Shown here piece by piece: positions 33,328-44,557 of a DNA stretch of 64,000 bases. The stretch lies in assembly GCF_007655135.1 (NCBI RefSeq), contig NC_045129.1, positions 25,518,274 to 25,582,273 of the forward strand, read 5' to 3'. Made by a program: the position numbers and the translations under genes. Source of the DNA: Punica granatum (lineage: Eukaryota > Streptophyta > Magnoliopsida > Myrtales > Lythraceae). The notes beneath the pieces are model-generated. The model had not been told where the DNA came from and ran no database searches. It worked only from the letters and a program-made list of their open reading frames with translations. How positions within the stretch are numbered: the stretch's first letter is position 1; the number at the start of each line of letters is the position of its first letter.

Positions 33328-34874
33328 TATAAATAGAAAGCTGAAAGGGTTATTGGATGATCCTACCTCGCCATATGATATGAGAAAACACCAATTAAAT
33401 TGCATGAAATTAAAAACTTGGTACTAATCACTCGGATAATTGCTATAATTATTTTTCATTAATGAATTCTTATTGGTTCTTTCTTACCACATCATTTGAA
33501 GTAGGATCATTTAAAATTTTCTTAGAATACTGACAGTAGTATACGTCTTCTTTTCTTTTGTGAAAATAGTAGAACAACATATCAAAAAAAGGTCTTCCTC
33601 ACAATCTCACGCACAATTGTAGATTTTCTTTTTCCTTTTTTGGTTAATTTTCTTATTTTATCCGCACTATGCAATCGTGGTACAATCAAAACATTAAAAT
33701 CAAAAGGAGTAAAGTTCAAATTTAGTAGCACTTAGAAGTTTCTATTTGGCCACCATACATAATTTTAGGGCTCCGTGGAGGAGCATGACAGCGGAGGGAT
33801 AGGCAGTTAATGAAACAGGTTCAAGGTTTGGTTATGTTCATGTCAGTGCGGGCTCTGCCTCTTGATAAATTTTGATTCGAAGTTTAACATCGATGGCAGC
33901 TTCGCATGGGTTCGACATCTCCCTTCCCCTTTACCTATCTCTACCTCTTCCAGAAATACACTCTCTCTGCAATCTTTCCTTCATTTCTCTCTCTAGACAA
34001 ATCTAGTCAAGAGATAGAAAGATTTATGAAGAGAGAAGGCATTGGGGGCTCGCAAGCCACCAGCGACCTGCCTTGGGCGGTGGCGGCCGGGCCACTACCA
34101 ACCATTGCCCTGTTTCTCTCCCTCCACCTCTATACGTTCTCAATTCTCCTTGTCTTGTTTTTTAAAATCATTTTCTATAACATATAATAAACCAGTCAAG
34201 GAATCTGCAACAATGTGCGGGGCGCCACATTTTTAAATTTTTAATAATTATGTTTATGGGAAAATTACTAAATATTTTATAAATTAAATTTCAAAATGTT
34301 CAAATAGTTTGTCTCTGGCTTTAGCAAAAAAAAATTGTTTTATTCATTTCAAAAGTCAACAATAATAATACGGATATAGACAAATATTGAAATATAAAAA
34401 GTCAATAATGCTTATTTTTTAAAATCAGAGGTGTATAATGATGACATTATCATTAAAATTAACTAATATACATAGCAGGTAAAGCGGAACAATCTAAAAT
34501 AAAAATTGCTTCCCAGAAAAATAATGATATGTGATATAGACAAATATTGGAAAATAAAAAAATCAATAATGCTTAATTAAAATTTTGATTTGCATAATAA
34601 TAGAATTATAAATACAATGAATCAATATACATGTCGAAATAGGAATAATTTATCACAACGAATTGCTTTCTCAAGAAGCGAAAAAGCATGTGATTATGAA
34701 AATTTGAAAATAAAAATTTTAAAAGTCAAAGTATACATTAATGGAGAAACTCGATGGGGCGCTTCACAAAAAGTTGAGGGTTCATGAACGAGTAATCCTC
34801 ATTGATTAAACGGAAAGCTCTTATTGATTGAACAAAAAACTCTTGCGTGAGTAGTTTTAATTATATAATATATA
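33328..34874. other. Intergenic DNA, no gene seen
   Basis: Mostly AT-rich. A less AT-rich island at 33770-34130 contains a CT-rich stretch and an open frame (33906-34187) without a recognisable domain. The phrase gatatagacaaatattg recurs at 34373 and 34535, a small local repeat. Confidence 0.45.
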
Positions 34875-35183
34875 AGGTAAATTCGACGACATCCCCTATA
34901 GTTTGTAAAATGACTAATGATCCATTCTTTTTTAAAATTAGCCATACATCGCCCATCCTTTCGTTGATTTCTAATGTTTTATCTTAAATCGAGTCAGATT
35001 TGGTTCAAGTAAAAAAATCAGATAATTGGACGGTTTGTGCAGTTCCATGACATGAGATCCACGTGACAAAGTAAATATTCTCTTGATGCCACGTCAGCGA
35101 AAGGTGAGGTCGTGTGTGGCTAATTTTTAAAAGAAATATCGCTGGCCATTTCACAAATTATAAGAAATCGTTGAAATTTATCC
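34875..35183. mobile_element. Mutator-type MITE upstream of HSP60 (MITE-E)
   Basis: A 309-bp palindromic element. Its left end AGGTAAATTCGACGACATC and right end (reverse complement GGATAAATTTCAACGATTT) begin inverted repeats of about 65 bp, up to AAAATTAGCC on both sides. It is flanked by a perfect 9-bp duplication TAATATATA (34866-34874 and 35184-35192). It is non-coding. It sits about 450 bp upstream of the HSP60 start codon, within probable promoter distance. Confidence 0.88.
35060..35096. promoter_or_regulatory. G-box and ACGT-core motifs inside MITE-E
   Basis: CACGTG at 35060-35065, in the context CCACGTGAC, is a perfect G-box/ABRE-like core. CCACGTCA at 35089-35096 is a second ACGT-core site. 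Such sites bind plant bZIP and bHLH factors. Their effect on the downstream gene is not shown by the sequence. Confidence 0.4.
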
Positions 35184-35451
35184 TAATATATATTAGTTTT
35201 TTATCGGAAAAGTTGTCAGAAGAGTTTGCTCCCTTTTAAATAGATTAAGGTGGTACATGTAAATTTTCAAAGGTCAGCAGGGACACTTAGTAGGTTTTGA
35301 CTACTTTTTCTATTTCCATTTTTTTCCTATTTTTCAACCTACACCGCTGCTCAGACCGTCAGCTAACGGCGGTGAAGTAGAAACTAGAAAGGAGAGGACC
35401 GTTAAAGTGAGAACCTTGGCAGCACTAAAACCCTACTTAAACCCGCCCAAG

Positions 35452-35541
35452 ATGATGATGCTCCATGGTGAGAAAGGAAGCAAACCGTGGAAGAACTCTC
35501 CAGAACTCCATGACGACCAAATGCCGAATGTTCTGATCTAG
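35452..35541 (+). CDS. Possible upstream ORF in the HSP60 leader
   Basis: ATGATGATG opens a frame of 29 codons that ends in TAG 97 bases before the HSP60 start. If the transcript begins upstream of 35452, as is plausible for a leader that starts near 35400, the frame lies in the 5' untranslated region and could reduce translation of the main frame. The transcription start is unknown, so its presence in the mRNA is an assumption. Confidence 0.3.
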   Translation: MMMLHGEKGSKPWKNSPELHDDQMPNVLI

Positions 35542-35638
35542 AAACCCTAACCAACGGGACCTTCTGTTTGAATTCCACCGACGGCCAACTCTCTTTCCTT
35601 TCTCTGCCCTGCCTCTCTGCTGCTGCTACCGCTTGAAA

Positions 35639-38600
35639 ATGTATCGAATCGCATCCAAGATTGCTTCATCAATCAGGTACATTAAATTTGCAATGTCATT
35701 TGCTCTTTGAGTAACTTCACGTTATGTTGATATGCGAAAACGCAGCCCCAAAGTAATACTCTCTTTCTTTTGTTGTTTTCGCAGCCGAGCCTCTTCCAAG
35801 AAAGTGGTAAGTAATATTTATCTTCACCTGTTCTACGTATGTATCTGCTGTTTATGGCAGACCGATTCTGAATCCCGGTATGGTTGTATATGCTTGTTGA
35901 TGTGGATTGCGGATAAGGGCAGGTGTCCAGCAGAGTCATCGCCAACCGGTTTTATGTCGCGAAGGATATCAATTTTGGGATTGGTGCTCGTGCAGCAATG
36001 CTGCAGGGTGTTGCTGAAGTTGCTGAGGCTGTAAAGGTGACAATGGGACCGAAGGTACAGCACAGAGATCATTTTACTTTTCACCAGATGCCGCATACTC
36101 TTTTCTTAGTAATTTCATTTCCCAGCATCAGACTGATATGTTTGTTAGTGACAACAATTTTTCTGGGTTACATGTGGTTAAATCTTAAAGTGTCAGCTGA
36201 ACTCTTGCCATTTTCGAGTACATTGGTAGAGCCTTGCATGATGTTGCCCCATAATTACTGATTTAACTTTTGTGCCTGTCTTTTCTGATTCAATCTTTCA
36301 ACTCTAGGGCCGCAATGTGATCATTGAAAAAAGTAATGGGAACCCTAAGATCACTAAGGATGGAGTAACTGTTGCCAAAAGCATCACGTTCAAGGATAAG
36401 GCTAAGAATGTTGGTGCAGAACTTGTTAAACAGGTGGCAAAGGCAACTAATAAAGCTGCTGGAGATGGTAATGGCTTCATATTTCTTCGAAAATGGATAC
36501 ACATTGACAAACATGATTTTGATTTTCTTTCCCCCTCCCTACCCCCCACCCCCCCGGTCACGCGGTGTTTACTTGAATAGTCATTTTGTTGGCAGCAGAA
36601 ACTGCAGGCACGATAGGTTCTTTGCCATCCTTTTTGCCAGATACCTTCAGATCCCTGCTAAAGGGATAGTTTTTGTGCCAGCTTTAATGGCTTCTCATGT
36701 ACCTACTTGTATCTTGATGCCCTTCACCATAGGCAGTTGTTGTGTGATTATATAAATGTTTAAATTTACTTAAATTCTTAGATTTCTGTCATCATTGGAC
36801 TTATTGTATGCATTTTACTTGCTGACAATGCTTGGCCGATGCTTGTATAAGGATTTATTACCTGAAAGCTTCAAGTAATCTTTTGACTGCTGGAAAATCC
36901 TTTCATAATACTCATTGCAGGTACAAGCTGTGCCACTGTCCTTACTCATGCAATTCTGATGGAAGGCTGCAAGTCCTTGGCTGCTGGTGCCAATGTGATG
37001 GATTTGCGGAGTGGCATTAATATGGCTGTTGATGCTGTTATAACAGAGCTGAAAAGTAGGGCAGTGATGATAAGCACACCAGATGAAATTACACAGGTGA
37101 TTTATTTGCCTGGAGAAGATCTTATCTAAAGGTTTCTATGCTCGATTCTCATGAGGGATCTTCTGAATGTAACATTTGGATCCATGATTGAACTTGACAT
37201 TTTGAGATACTTCTTCCCTCTCAGATTGAACTTGACATATTGAGATACTTCTTCTCTCTCAACTTTTCATTCAAGTCATCCGTAATGTTGGAAACACCTA
37301 AAATTAAGTAATGGAGATAGAGTAGGACATTGGATTCTATCTAAACCAGATAATTATATTACATTGTAATGACCATGCAGGGGTAACTAGTTTCTTTCAT
37401 TGCTTGAGTCTTGCTGCAACTGTGTTTACCCTTACTGTGTACTGTGCTTGCTACTAGCTTTTTTCCATTATATATTATGTGATACAGGTAGCGACAATCT
37501 CTGCTAATGGTGAACGAGTAATTGGAGAATCGATAGCAAGAGCAATGGAGAAAGTCGGAAAGGAAGGGATTATTACCATCAGTGTACGTATGCTTCTGTT
37601 ATGTATTATGAGTGACAACTTTCAGAAGATAGCCTACAAACTAAATGCAAGTTCTACAGGATGGGAACACTTTGGATGATGAAATGGAAGTGGTGGAAGG
37701 AATGAAGCTAAATCGTGGATACATGTCACCTTATTTTGTTACTGACCAGAAGACTCAGAAATGTGTAAGCTCAATCTTTTTTTTTCCCCCTCTCTGCAAG
37801 AACTTATGTACTGCTGTTCCCTATCTAATCTATAGTTTTAATAGCTAATGAAAGAATTCTCACTTTGTAAATTTGCTAGTCTTGAAAAAATATATGTTGA
37901 TCTCATTTATCCCATCCCATGGTCTTTAGTACTTTTTCGAGAGTGGAAAGTAGGCGATGGACCATAAATTGATCTGTGCATTTGCAGGAATTGGAAAACC
38001 CGCTGATCCTTATTCATGACAAGAAAATTTCAGATTTGAATTTTCTCGTGAGAATGTTGGAGATTGCGGTTAAGGTAATTTAACTTGAAGTATTGCTCCA
38101 TTTTGAGCTTCAAGGTAATGAATGATCGCACAAAGTAATTGAGATCTTTTCTTTTGCTGTTTTCCTCTTGTTTCTTTTGTTTATCCTGAAACAGATGAAC
38201 AGACCACTGCTTATCTTTGCCGAGGATTTAGAGAGTGAGGCACTGACGACTCTCATCATAAATAAGCATCGTGCAGGGATTAAGGTGACTGGTGGACACC
38301 TTTGAATTCTTCATGAAATAGATATTACATATGACAACATGATATCAACTATCTCAAAATGTCAATGATAATGTGCTTTATGTCAATCTGAGCTTCTCTG
38401 ATATTTGAATATGGGTAATATCTAGGCATAGCTTTTAAAAATTCCCAACATTGTTGTGTTTTCCCTTGATTGATGGTGCATATCTTATGCTGGTGTATAC
38501 TTTGTGATATCTTGCCTGTTCTTAGGTATGTGCAGTCAAATCTCCAGGTTTTGGAGATAACAGACGAGTGAACTTGGATGATATTGCTGTTTTTACCGGA

Positions 38601-40843
38601 GGAGAGGTGACAATATGGGGAAACATCTTCTCTCTGTGTCCCTTTTTTTTTTTTGAGTTTAATATGGCAACTGTTATGCAGGTTATATCTAAAGATCACG
38701 GTATAACTCTCGACAAAGTGAGAGCTGAAATGCTGGGTGCAGCAAAAAAGGTTTGTCAAGTGCACTATGTGCATTATATGCATATTCTTGGGAAGTAATT
38801 CTCATTTATGTGAGAACAGGTCACTGTTTCACTTGATGATACCATAATTCTTCATGGGGAAGGGGATAAGAAGCTGATTGAAGAAAGATGTGAGCAGGTA
38901 TGGTGGTCGCTAATGGGTTCTGGTTTGTTTTGTAATGCAAAAATATCCTAAATGAGACTGGCTCACCTTATGTATTGATCTATTGCTTATATGAATACCC
39001 AATTGCTTTATATCTGAATTTGAAATGATATTTTTCATTAGTAATTTGAATTACTTCTGAGCACCTAAATGTTAGCAAGGCAGATAAAAGGGTTGGATTG
39101 GTTTAGGATTGCAGTCGAAGCTTCAGAACTAATCTGGTGGATATTTAGTATGAAGTCATTGATACTGAGAACTACCAGAAATCATCTTTCAAATTTCCTG
39201 TCCAGTTGCTGTAAAATTTCCAAGAAAATGTACGTCACATTAAAATGGTAGCAAGGAAAACCAAAGAGTTCGTTTTCGAGCTTAGAGCTAGAGTACTTGT
39301 AACTCAAAATAGAGTATACCGTGAGGAGATGACTTCATTCTCCCACTAGAATTGTTCTTATCATTAATCAGGAGAGTCTAGTGTCTGCTCAACTAAAATA
39401 TTGGCAAATAATTATGCTCAAAACAGCTGAGGACAGCTATTGAGAAGAGTGCTTCAATGTTTGACAAAGAGAAAGCACAAGAGCGGCTGTCAAGATTATC
39501 TGGTGGTGTAGCCGTTTTCAAGGTTCGCCATTTGGATTGCTCTTTTACCCTTTTGCTCCAAATTTTCAAGGATGTGAGTTTTGAGTGTCCCTGTGGGGGC
39601 ATTACCCATTTTCCATAGGTTGGTGGGGCTAGTGAGGCAGAGGTTGGTGAAAGGAAAGATAGGGTGACCGATGCTTTAAATGCGACAAGAGCAGCAGTTG
39701 AGGAGGGTATAGTACCAGGTAATCTTCTTCACTTTCTTTTGCCCACCCTCTTTTTCCCGTTCTTTCTTCTTTCTAAGTGCAACTTGATCAGCTTTAGTGA
39801 AGCAGTATTTTCATGGAATATTTTTATCAGGTGGTGGTGTTTCTCTCTTGTATGCTACAAAAGTCCTGCAAAACTTGCAAACTCAGAACGAGAACCAGAA
39901 AAGAGGTGTCGAAATAATCGAGAAGGCTCTAAAGGTTGGCGTCAAATTCTATTTCAGCTATGATTTTAAAGTTTATATGCATTGGAGTTTTTGCTGACGT
40001 TTGGTCTTGGATTCCGCCAGGCACCTGTCCTCACGATAGCTTCAAATGCTGGTTTTGATGGCGCTTTGGTTGTTGGGAAACTACTGGAGCAAGACAATCA
40101 CCACCTAGGTTTTGATGCCGCAAAAGGTCTGTTTGCCTGTTATTCTCTAGAGCAATCCCTGATAAGACTTTTAGTGTAGGTTCTCTCTGGTGGGGTGTTT
40201 TCTCTATATTGTTTCTTTTGCTTTGCCATTTTCAAATTGATGCTATTTCATTGTTCTAGTGAAAATGTCAGAAAGATTTGCATTGTGTGTTGAAGAGGTT
40301 ACTTTAATCTGTGTTGTTCCCTAAAGTTGTCTGAGATGCTTATGTGACTCTGTTTATTGTGCTAACAGGAGAATATGTTGACATGGTAAAGGCGGGAATC
40401 GTCGATCCTTTGAAAGTTGTTAGAACTGCTTTAGCAGATGCAGCCAGGTGCGAATCAATTTACGAATGCAGAAATCCCTTCACATTTGGGGACTCTTTGG
40501 AGATAATTTGGAAAACACTGTTTCTTAAAACAGGCGACCACTGCTCATTAGTTAGATAATGTGTTTTGAGAGATGCTAGGCAACTTAAACATTTTTTATG
40601 TTTTCAAAATTAAACTCAGTTTTCATCCCAGCTTTCAAACATCAGTGTCTGGTTTCTGAATATTGTTCTGAAAACACTTGGGCAAGCCTGCCAATTATCT
40701 ACGGATCTTAAACGTTGAATCCTTATGAAAATTGCAGCGTCTCATTGCTATTGGCGACAACTGAAGCTGTGGTAGTGGAAAATGCTGATGTGAAGAGCAA
40801 GCTTCCCAGTCGCATGCCACAGATGGATGATATGGACTACTGA
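35639..40843 (+). CDS. HSP60-3A: Mitochondrial chaperonin HSP60, CPN60-like 2 type
   Basis: ATP-dependent group I chaperonin (GroEL/HSP60) that folds imported proteins in the mitochondrial matrix with a CPN10 partner. Eighteen exons: 35639-35676, 35785-35806, 35923-36054, 36308-36467, 36921-37096, 37488-37583, 37660-37764, 37988-38074, 38195-38284, 38526-38606, 38682-38750, 38820-38897, 39427-39522, 39619-39718, 39831-39934, 40021-40126, 40369-40447, 40738-40843. All introns are GT-AG and the sum is 1725 nt (574 aa). An Arg/Ser-rich presequence ([13 protein letters not shown]) precedes the mature start near [24 protein letters not shown] and [10 protein letters not shown] are nucleotide-site motifs; Ser replaces the usual Thr after [16 protein letters not shown] (435-446) is the exact chaperonin signature. 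The tail ends in PQMDDMDY rather than the Gly/Met-rich repeat of the main HSP60s, which with motif wording points to the CPN60-like 2 subgroup. Exon 2 is a 22-nt microexon. Confidence 0.95.
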
Positions 40844-41100
40844 TCCAATTGATGGATTTATATACTCAATCGTAACACCATAAAAGTACTCAGATGGACT
40901 ATTAGAGCCTCCTTCAACCCAAATTTTCAGGATGATTTTCAGGAGGGGAGTGATTTTGTATTTCCAGCATCACTAGTGTATCTTAGGACTAAAGACTAGT
41001 ACGAGTGTTTAGCAAAGATCGATGGAAAATCTTTGTTGATGAAATCCCTGCAAAAAAAAAAAAAGAAAGAAAGAAAAGAAAAAACCTTGTTTTTTTATGT
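40844..41100 (+). other. 3' untranslated region of HSP60
   Basis: Follows the TGA. An A-rich tract with aagaaagaaag lies at 41050-41085. No exact AATAAA was picked out, so the polyadenylation site is not placed. Confidence 0.5.
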
Positions 41101-42070
41101 CGCATTCAATTACACAATTCATGAAGTGAGTTGGACTGTATTAGAAAAGTTACTTTTGTTCATTGCCATGGCATGAAATTTCCGTCTTCCATTAGATCCG
41201 CTAGAACTATTTATATACCATGCTGGTGGTTGAAATATTGCACGACTAGGCTCCAGTCCTTTCCTCCAACCCCGTTGGTTGACGAAGGAAGATGAATCTG
41301 TGCTGTTTGAGGAATGGACTCGGTAGTCGGTATGACGAAATAACGGCAAAAGAGGAATGTATCGAAGTAGAAACATCTTTGTTATTGTTATTCCCTTCCA
41401 CGCGGACGCTCTTGGCTTTTATCTTTCCATTTTTGCCCGTGGAACTTTTCCTGTCCTTTTAATAGGCCAGAGCTAAAAAACTGTATTCACTGGACTCCTT
41501 TTCCTTATATTGCTTATGGGTTCTCGACAATAGTCAAAGATATTATATTTAGTTTTAGAGTTCACTAGAATTAAATTTTAATTTTAATTGAATTATAATT
41601 AGTGTTATTAAATTATAAAAAAAAGTAAATAAAAATAATGATTGTGTTGTTAAATTTTGAAAAAAATAATGATTGTATTGTTGAATTGAAAATAAATAGA
41701 ATTAAGCAACGTTAAAATCATTTTCTGGAAACAAATAAGGCAATATAGTGTCTGATTTTAAAATTGAGTTGAATTAAATTTTGATTTTAATTTATTTATA
41801 ATGATTGTGATGTTAAATTATAAAAAAGTAATAAATAGTTAAAAAAATTATTATTAAAAATTGAATTAAATGATTAAAAAAATTAAAATAATAAAATAAT
41901 AATAATTATGCTATTGACTTTTGTTGTGTTTTGTTGCGTAGTGAGTATAGTTAAAGTTAAAATTTTAAAATTAAATTGTGAAATCAAACAGACTAATAAC
42001 CACTTCTCTGGATTTCTGAAATTTCAAGATAATAATTTCTAAATTGCGAAATTCTTCATGAATACGCCCG
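41101..42070. other. Intergenic DNA between two convergent genes
   Basis: 41560-42000 is very AT-rich with two diverged copies of an 'aattaaattttaattttaatt...atgattgtg(t/a)tgttaaatt' block (about 41571 and 41770). A minus-strand open frame at 41119-41376 is not recognised. Confidence 0.5.
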
Positions 42071-42073
42071 CCC

Positions 42074-42586
42074 TCATAGGCACTGATGATACGTGCAAGA
42101 GGCCTCTGCTGCACGAGTTCTCAACGCCAAGAAGGCAGTGCCCATGGATTCGGCACGACCACCCGGCAACACCTGCTGTTCTCTGGGGGTGGAGTCAGCA
42201 GCCATATCGAAGCTGCCCTCTGTTGGTTTAATAGCTAAACACAGTAATTTGGCCCCCAAATAAAACCAAAGATACAAAAATATGCAAGCAAAGAAAGCGG
42301 AGCATCGCATGCCGTAGTGAAATATACCTAGAAAACAACGGCACCAGCAGGAATATATTACACCACACATCTACAAGTAGACCTTCAATTTCTTCCTTAG
42401 CTCCTCAATGAGCCATCCTGAATTCCCGACTGAAAACCAGCCTTGCCGTCTTGTTGATGTTTCCTGATTCAGGACACAGTAGTGCCAGTGCCTACCACCT
42501 GAAGCTGTTATGGAAAAAACGCCAAACCAGTTGGTGCAAGAGCAAGTCTCATGTGCAAGAGAGTCCATGACCACAGAAGATAACAT
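42074..42586 (-). other. Coding-like sequence downstream of MED9, unassigned
   Basis: Two open stretches on the MED9 strand (42586-42371 and 42370-42074) lie in one frame separated by a single TAG. The first ends QGWFSVGNSGWLIEELRKK, which looks protein-like, and AAATTGAAG followed by GTCTAC could be a donor site. I recognise no family. It could be the MED9 3' untranslated region, an alternative last exon, or a remnant of another gene. Confidence 0.25.
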
Positions 42587-42881
42587 GGATCATATCGCTA
42601 AAAAGGAGCAACAGGTGTTCCGTAGCCAGCTTATATTTGCCACAAGAATCTGGTAAAACCCACAAACATACAAGTCGGTGATTTGCTTTCACTATATAAA
42701 AACTTTACATGAAATTAAAGCATGACAAAATGAAAGAAAGAAAAATTTCAACTTGGATCACCGTCTAATATCCATTAGTGAAATTTGGAGGTCACCAATA
42801 AAAGTGCTAGAAATACCAGCAATCACTAGAGAACTCACCTTACAAGTTATTACCATTACATGCATGAAAAAAATTGGAGTC

Positions 42882-44557
42882 TCATAGTTCAGAATTTATG
42901 AGTTCCTCAACAGAATTTCTGTACTTCCCAATGAGATCCCTGCCATCAAGATAAAATATCATCCAATGATAGATTCCTTTGGAGGGTGAAGGCTGAAAAT
43001 AAATGCCATGGAAATCGAACAGCAGATTCATCAATAAGCACAGCAAGGTACAGACCTTCTCTGATTCAGGATTTGTTCTGTTTCCTCCAGCTTATGTCTC
43101 TGGCCTTCAACAGTCTGTAAAACAACTATGTAAGCACTACAGAGGAGTTCTCAAATTCTATCAAAAACAAGACAACTCAAAATTCTAGTCAATTTTTCAT
43201 ATTGTTTCCGCTAATTATGTTGATCACTAAAAATGCCTTGTTCACAATGTTACATATGTGGCAGATTCATTGAATAGTTTACATAAATATAAACATAGAA
43301 AAAAAAAGGAAAGAATCACGCAATAGAAATTTAGAACACCATAGAGATACCTTTTGATCTTTTCAATGAAACCCTTCTATTAGAAACAAGGATTCAAAAA
43401 TCTATTGCGAGTATTGTATCCACTAATTATGCAGAACATTTAATGCCTTGTTTCATAATGTTACATATGCAGAAGATTCAATGGGAGTTTCCATAAACAA
43501 AAGTATAGAAATAAAGGGAACAAACATGCAATAGAAATTTACAGCACCAAAGAAATATCCTATTCATCTTCCGAATGAAATAATGTCAAGAAGACATAAA
43601 AACGATTTGAGTTCGAAGATTGTCATCGATAATGATAAGTGAGATGTAAAGGTACGGGGATTAACAACATTCTCAAATATCCTGAATTAGTAACAACTTT
43701 CTTCTTCTTCAGCAATCCTCCTATTGCAGCTACAGATAAATAAACATTCGAATGGTAGGCCGCCATACACATCCAATCCAACTTCTAAATTCATATGAAC
43801 AGAATCAACCAAAAAACAGGAGAGAGATAATGAAGAAAGAAATGCGCCAACAAATCTTGCGCATTTAATATAAATGAAAAACTTAAAAGGATGAACAAGA
43901 AAGGCAGATAACCAACCACGGCCTTAGAGCTGATTGATCCTGCAATCGAATTCAGCAGCTGTTGGCACTTCTCAAAATTATTCTTCAATTCACTCACCTT
44001 AACTCCAATCTAATAACAAATTCAGATCGCAACCAAAAAACCTCCATTATCATGCTGTCTACGTGAGAGACTCAGAAATACTAATCACAGCAAAATTAAC
44101 AAATCAGAAAACAGACCAGAGCATCAGAGTGCTGGTCCCTTGTACCATTCTCTATGGCCTCAGCCAAACTCTCAACCAGCTGCATATCAAAAAGCTCAGT
44201 TCAGGAAAATAATCAATACGAAAACATCTCCAAACCACAAGGAAAAACATTTGTTGGGTATCCTTGACTGCAAATTACGTGTAAGAGGTGGAAATGTGAG
44301 GCAAGGGATTGGTGCTGTTGCTGCTGCTGCTGCTGCTGTTGCTGATGCTGAAGCAACCGCTGATGCTGCTGTTGATGTTGTTGCTGCTGCTGCTGTTGGA
44401 ATTGCTGCTGGAATTGCTGCTGCTGCTTTTGGAACTGATGCAGCTGCTGCTGTTGGTGGAAAAGATGGTCCTGACTCGAAGCTGCAGATATGTTACTATG
44501 GGCAGGCATGCTTGGAATCATGTTCCAGCTGCCTCCTCCCGTGTACGCAGGGTCCAT
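42882..44557 (-). CDS. MED9: Mediator of RNA polymerase II transcription subunit 9
   Basis: MED9 is a subunit of the Mediator middle module, which bridges transcription factors and RNA polymerase II in the nucleus. Five exons on the minus strand: 44557-44279, 44179-44117, 43997-43917, 43114-43056, 42939-42882; the sum is 540 nt (179 aa). The protein begins MDPAYTGGGSWNMIPSMP, a motif of plant MED9, then has a long Gln-rich tract (about residues 35-83). The helical Med9 domain follows: HQSLASHFHLLH, LVESLAEAIENGTRDQ, FEKCQQLLNSIAGSISSK, TVEGQRHKLEETEQILNQR and KYRNSVEELINSEL at the end. Exon 3 has a second in-frame acceptor 12 nt upstream (ttattag before ATTGGAGTTAAG), which would add I-G-V-K; I chose the downstream site because the family runs directly from DAL to VSEL. 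An in-frame ATG further upstream (44704) lies in the leader and lacks family similarity. Confidence 0.92.
44311..44456. repeat. CAG/CAA (GCT/GTT) trinucleotide tract encoding MED9 polyglutamine
   Basis: Runs of (CTG/TTG)n on the plus strand encode Gln on the MED9 strand, interrupted by His, Phe and Leu codons. Mixed CAG/CAA usage lowers slippage, but the purest part near 44311-44340 could vary in length between individuals. Confidence 0.85.

Noticed and set aside
41119..41376. Minus-strand frame after HSP60 as a small gene
   Set aside because: It lies at the 3' end of HSP60, shows no domain, and a start context or splice structure could not be supported.
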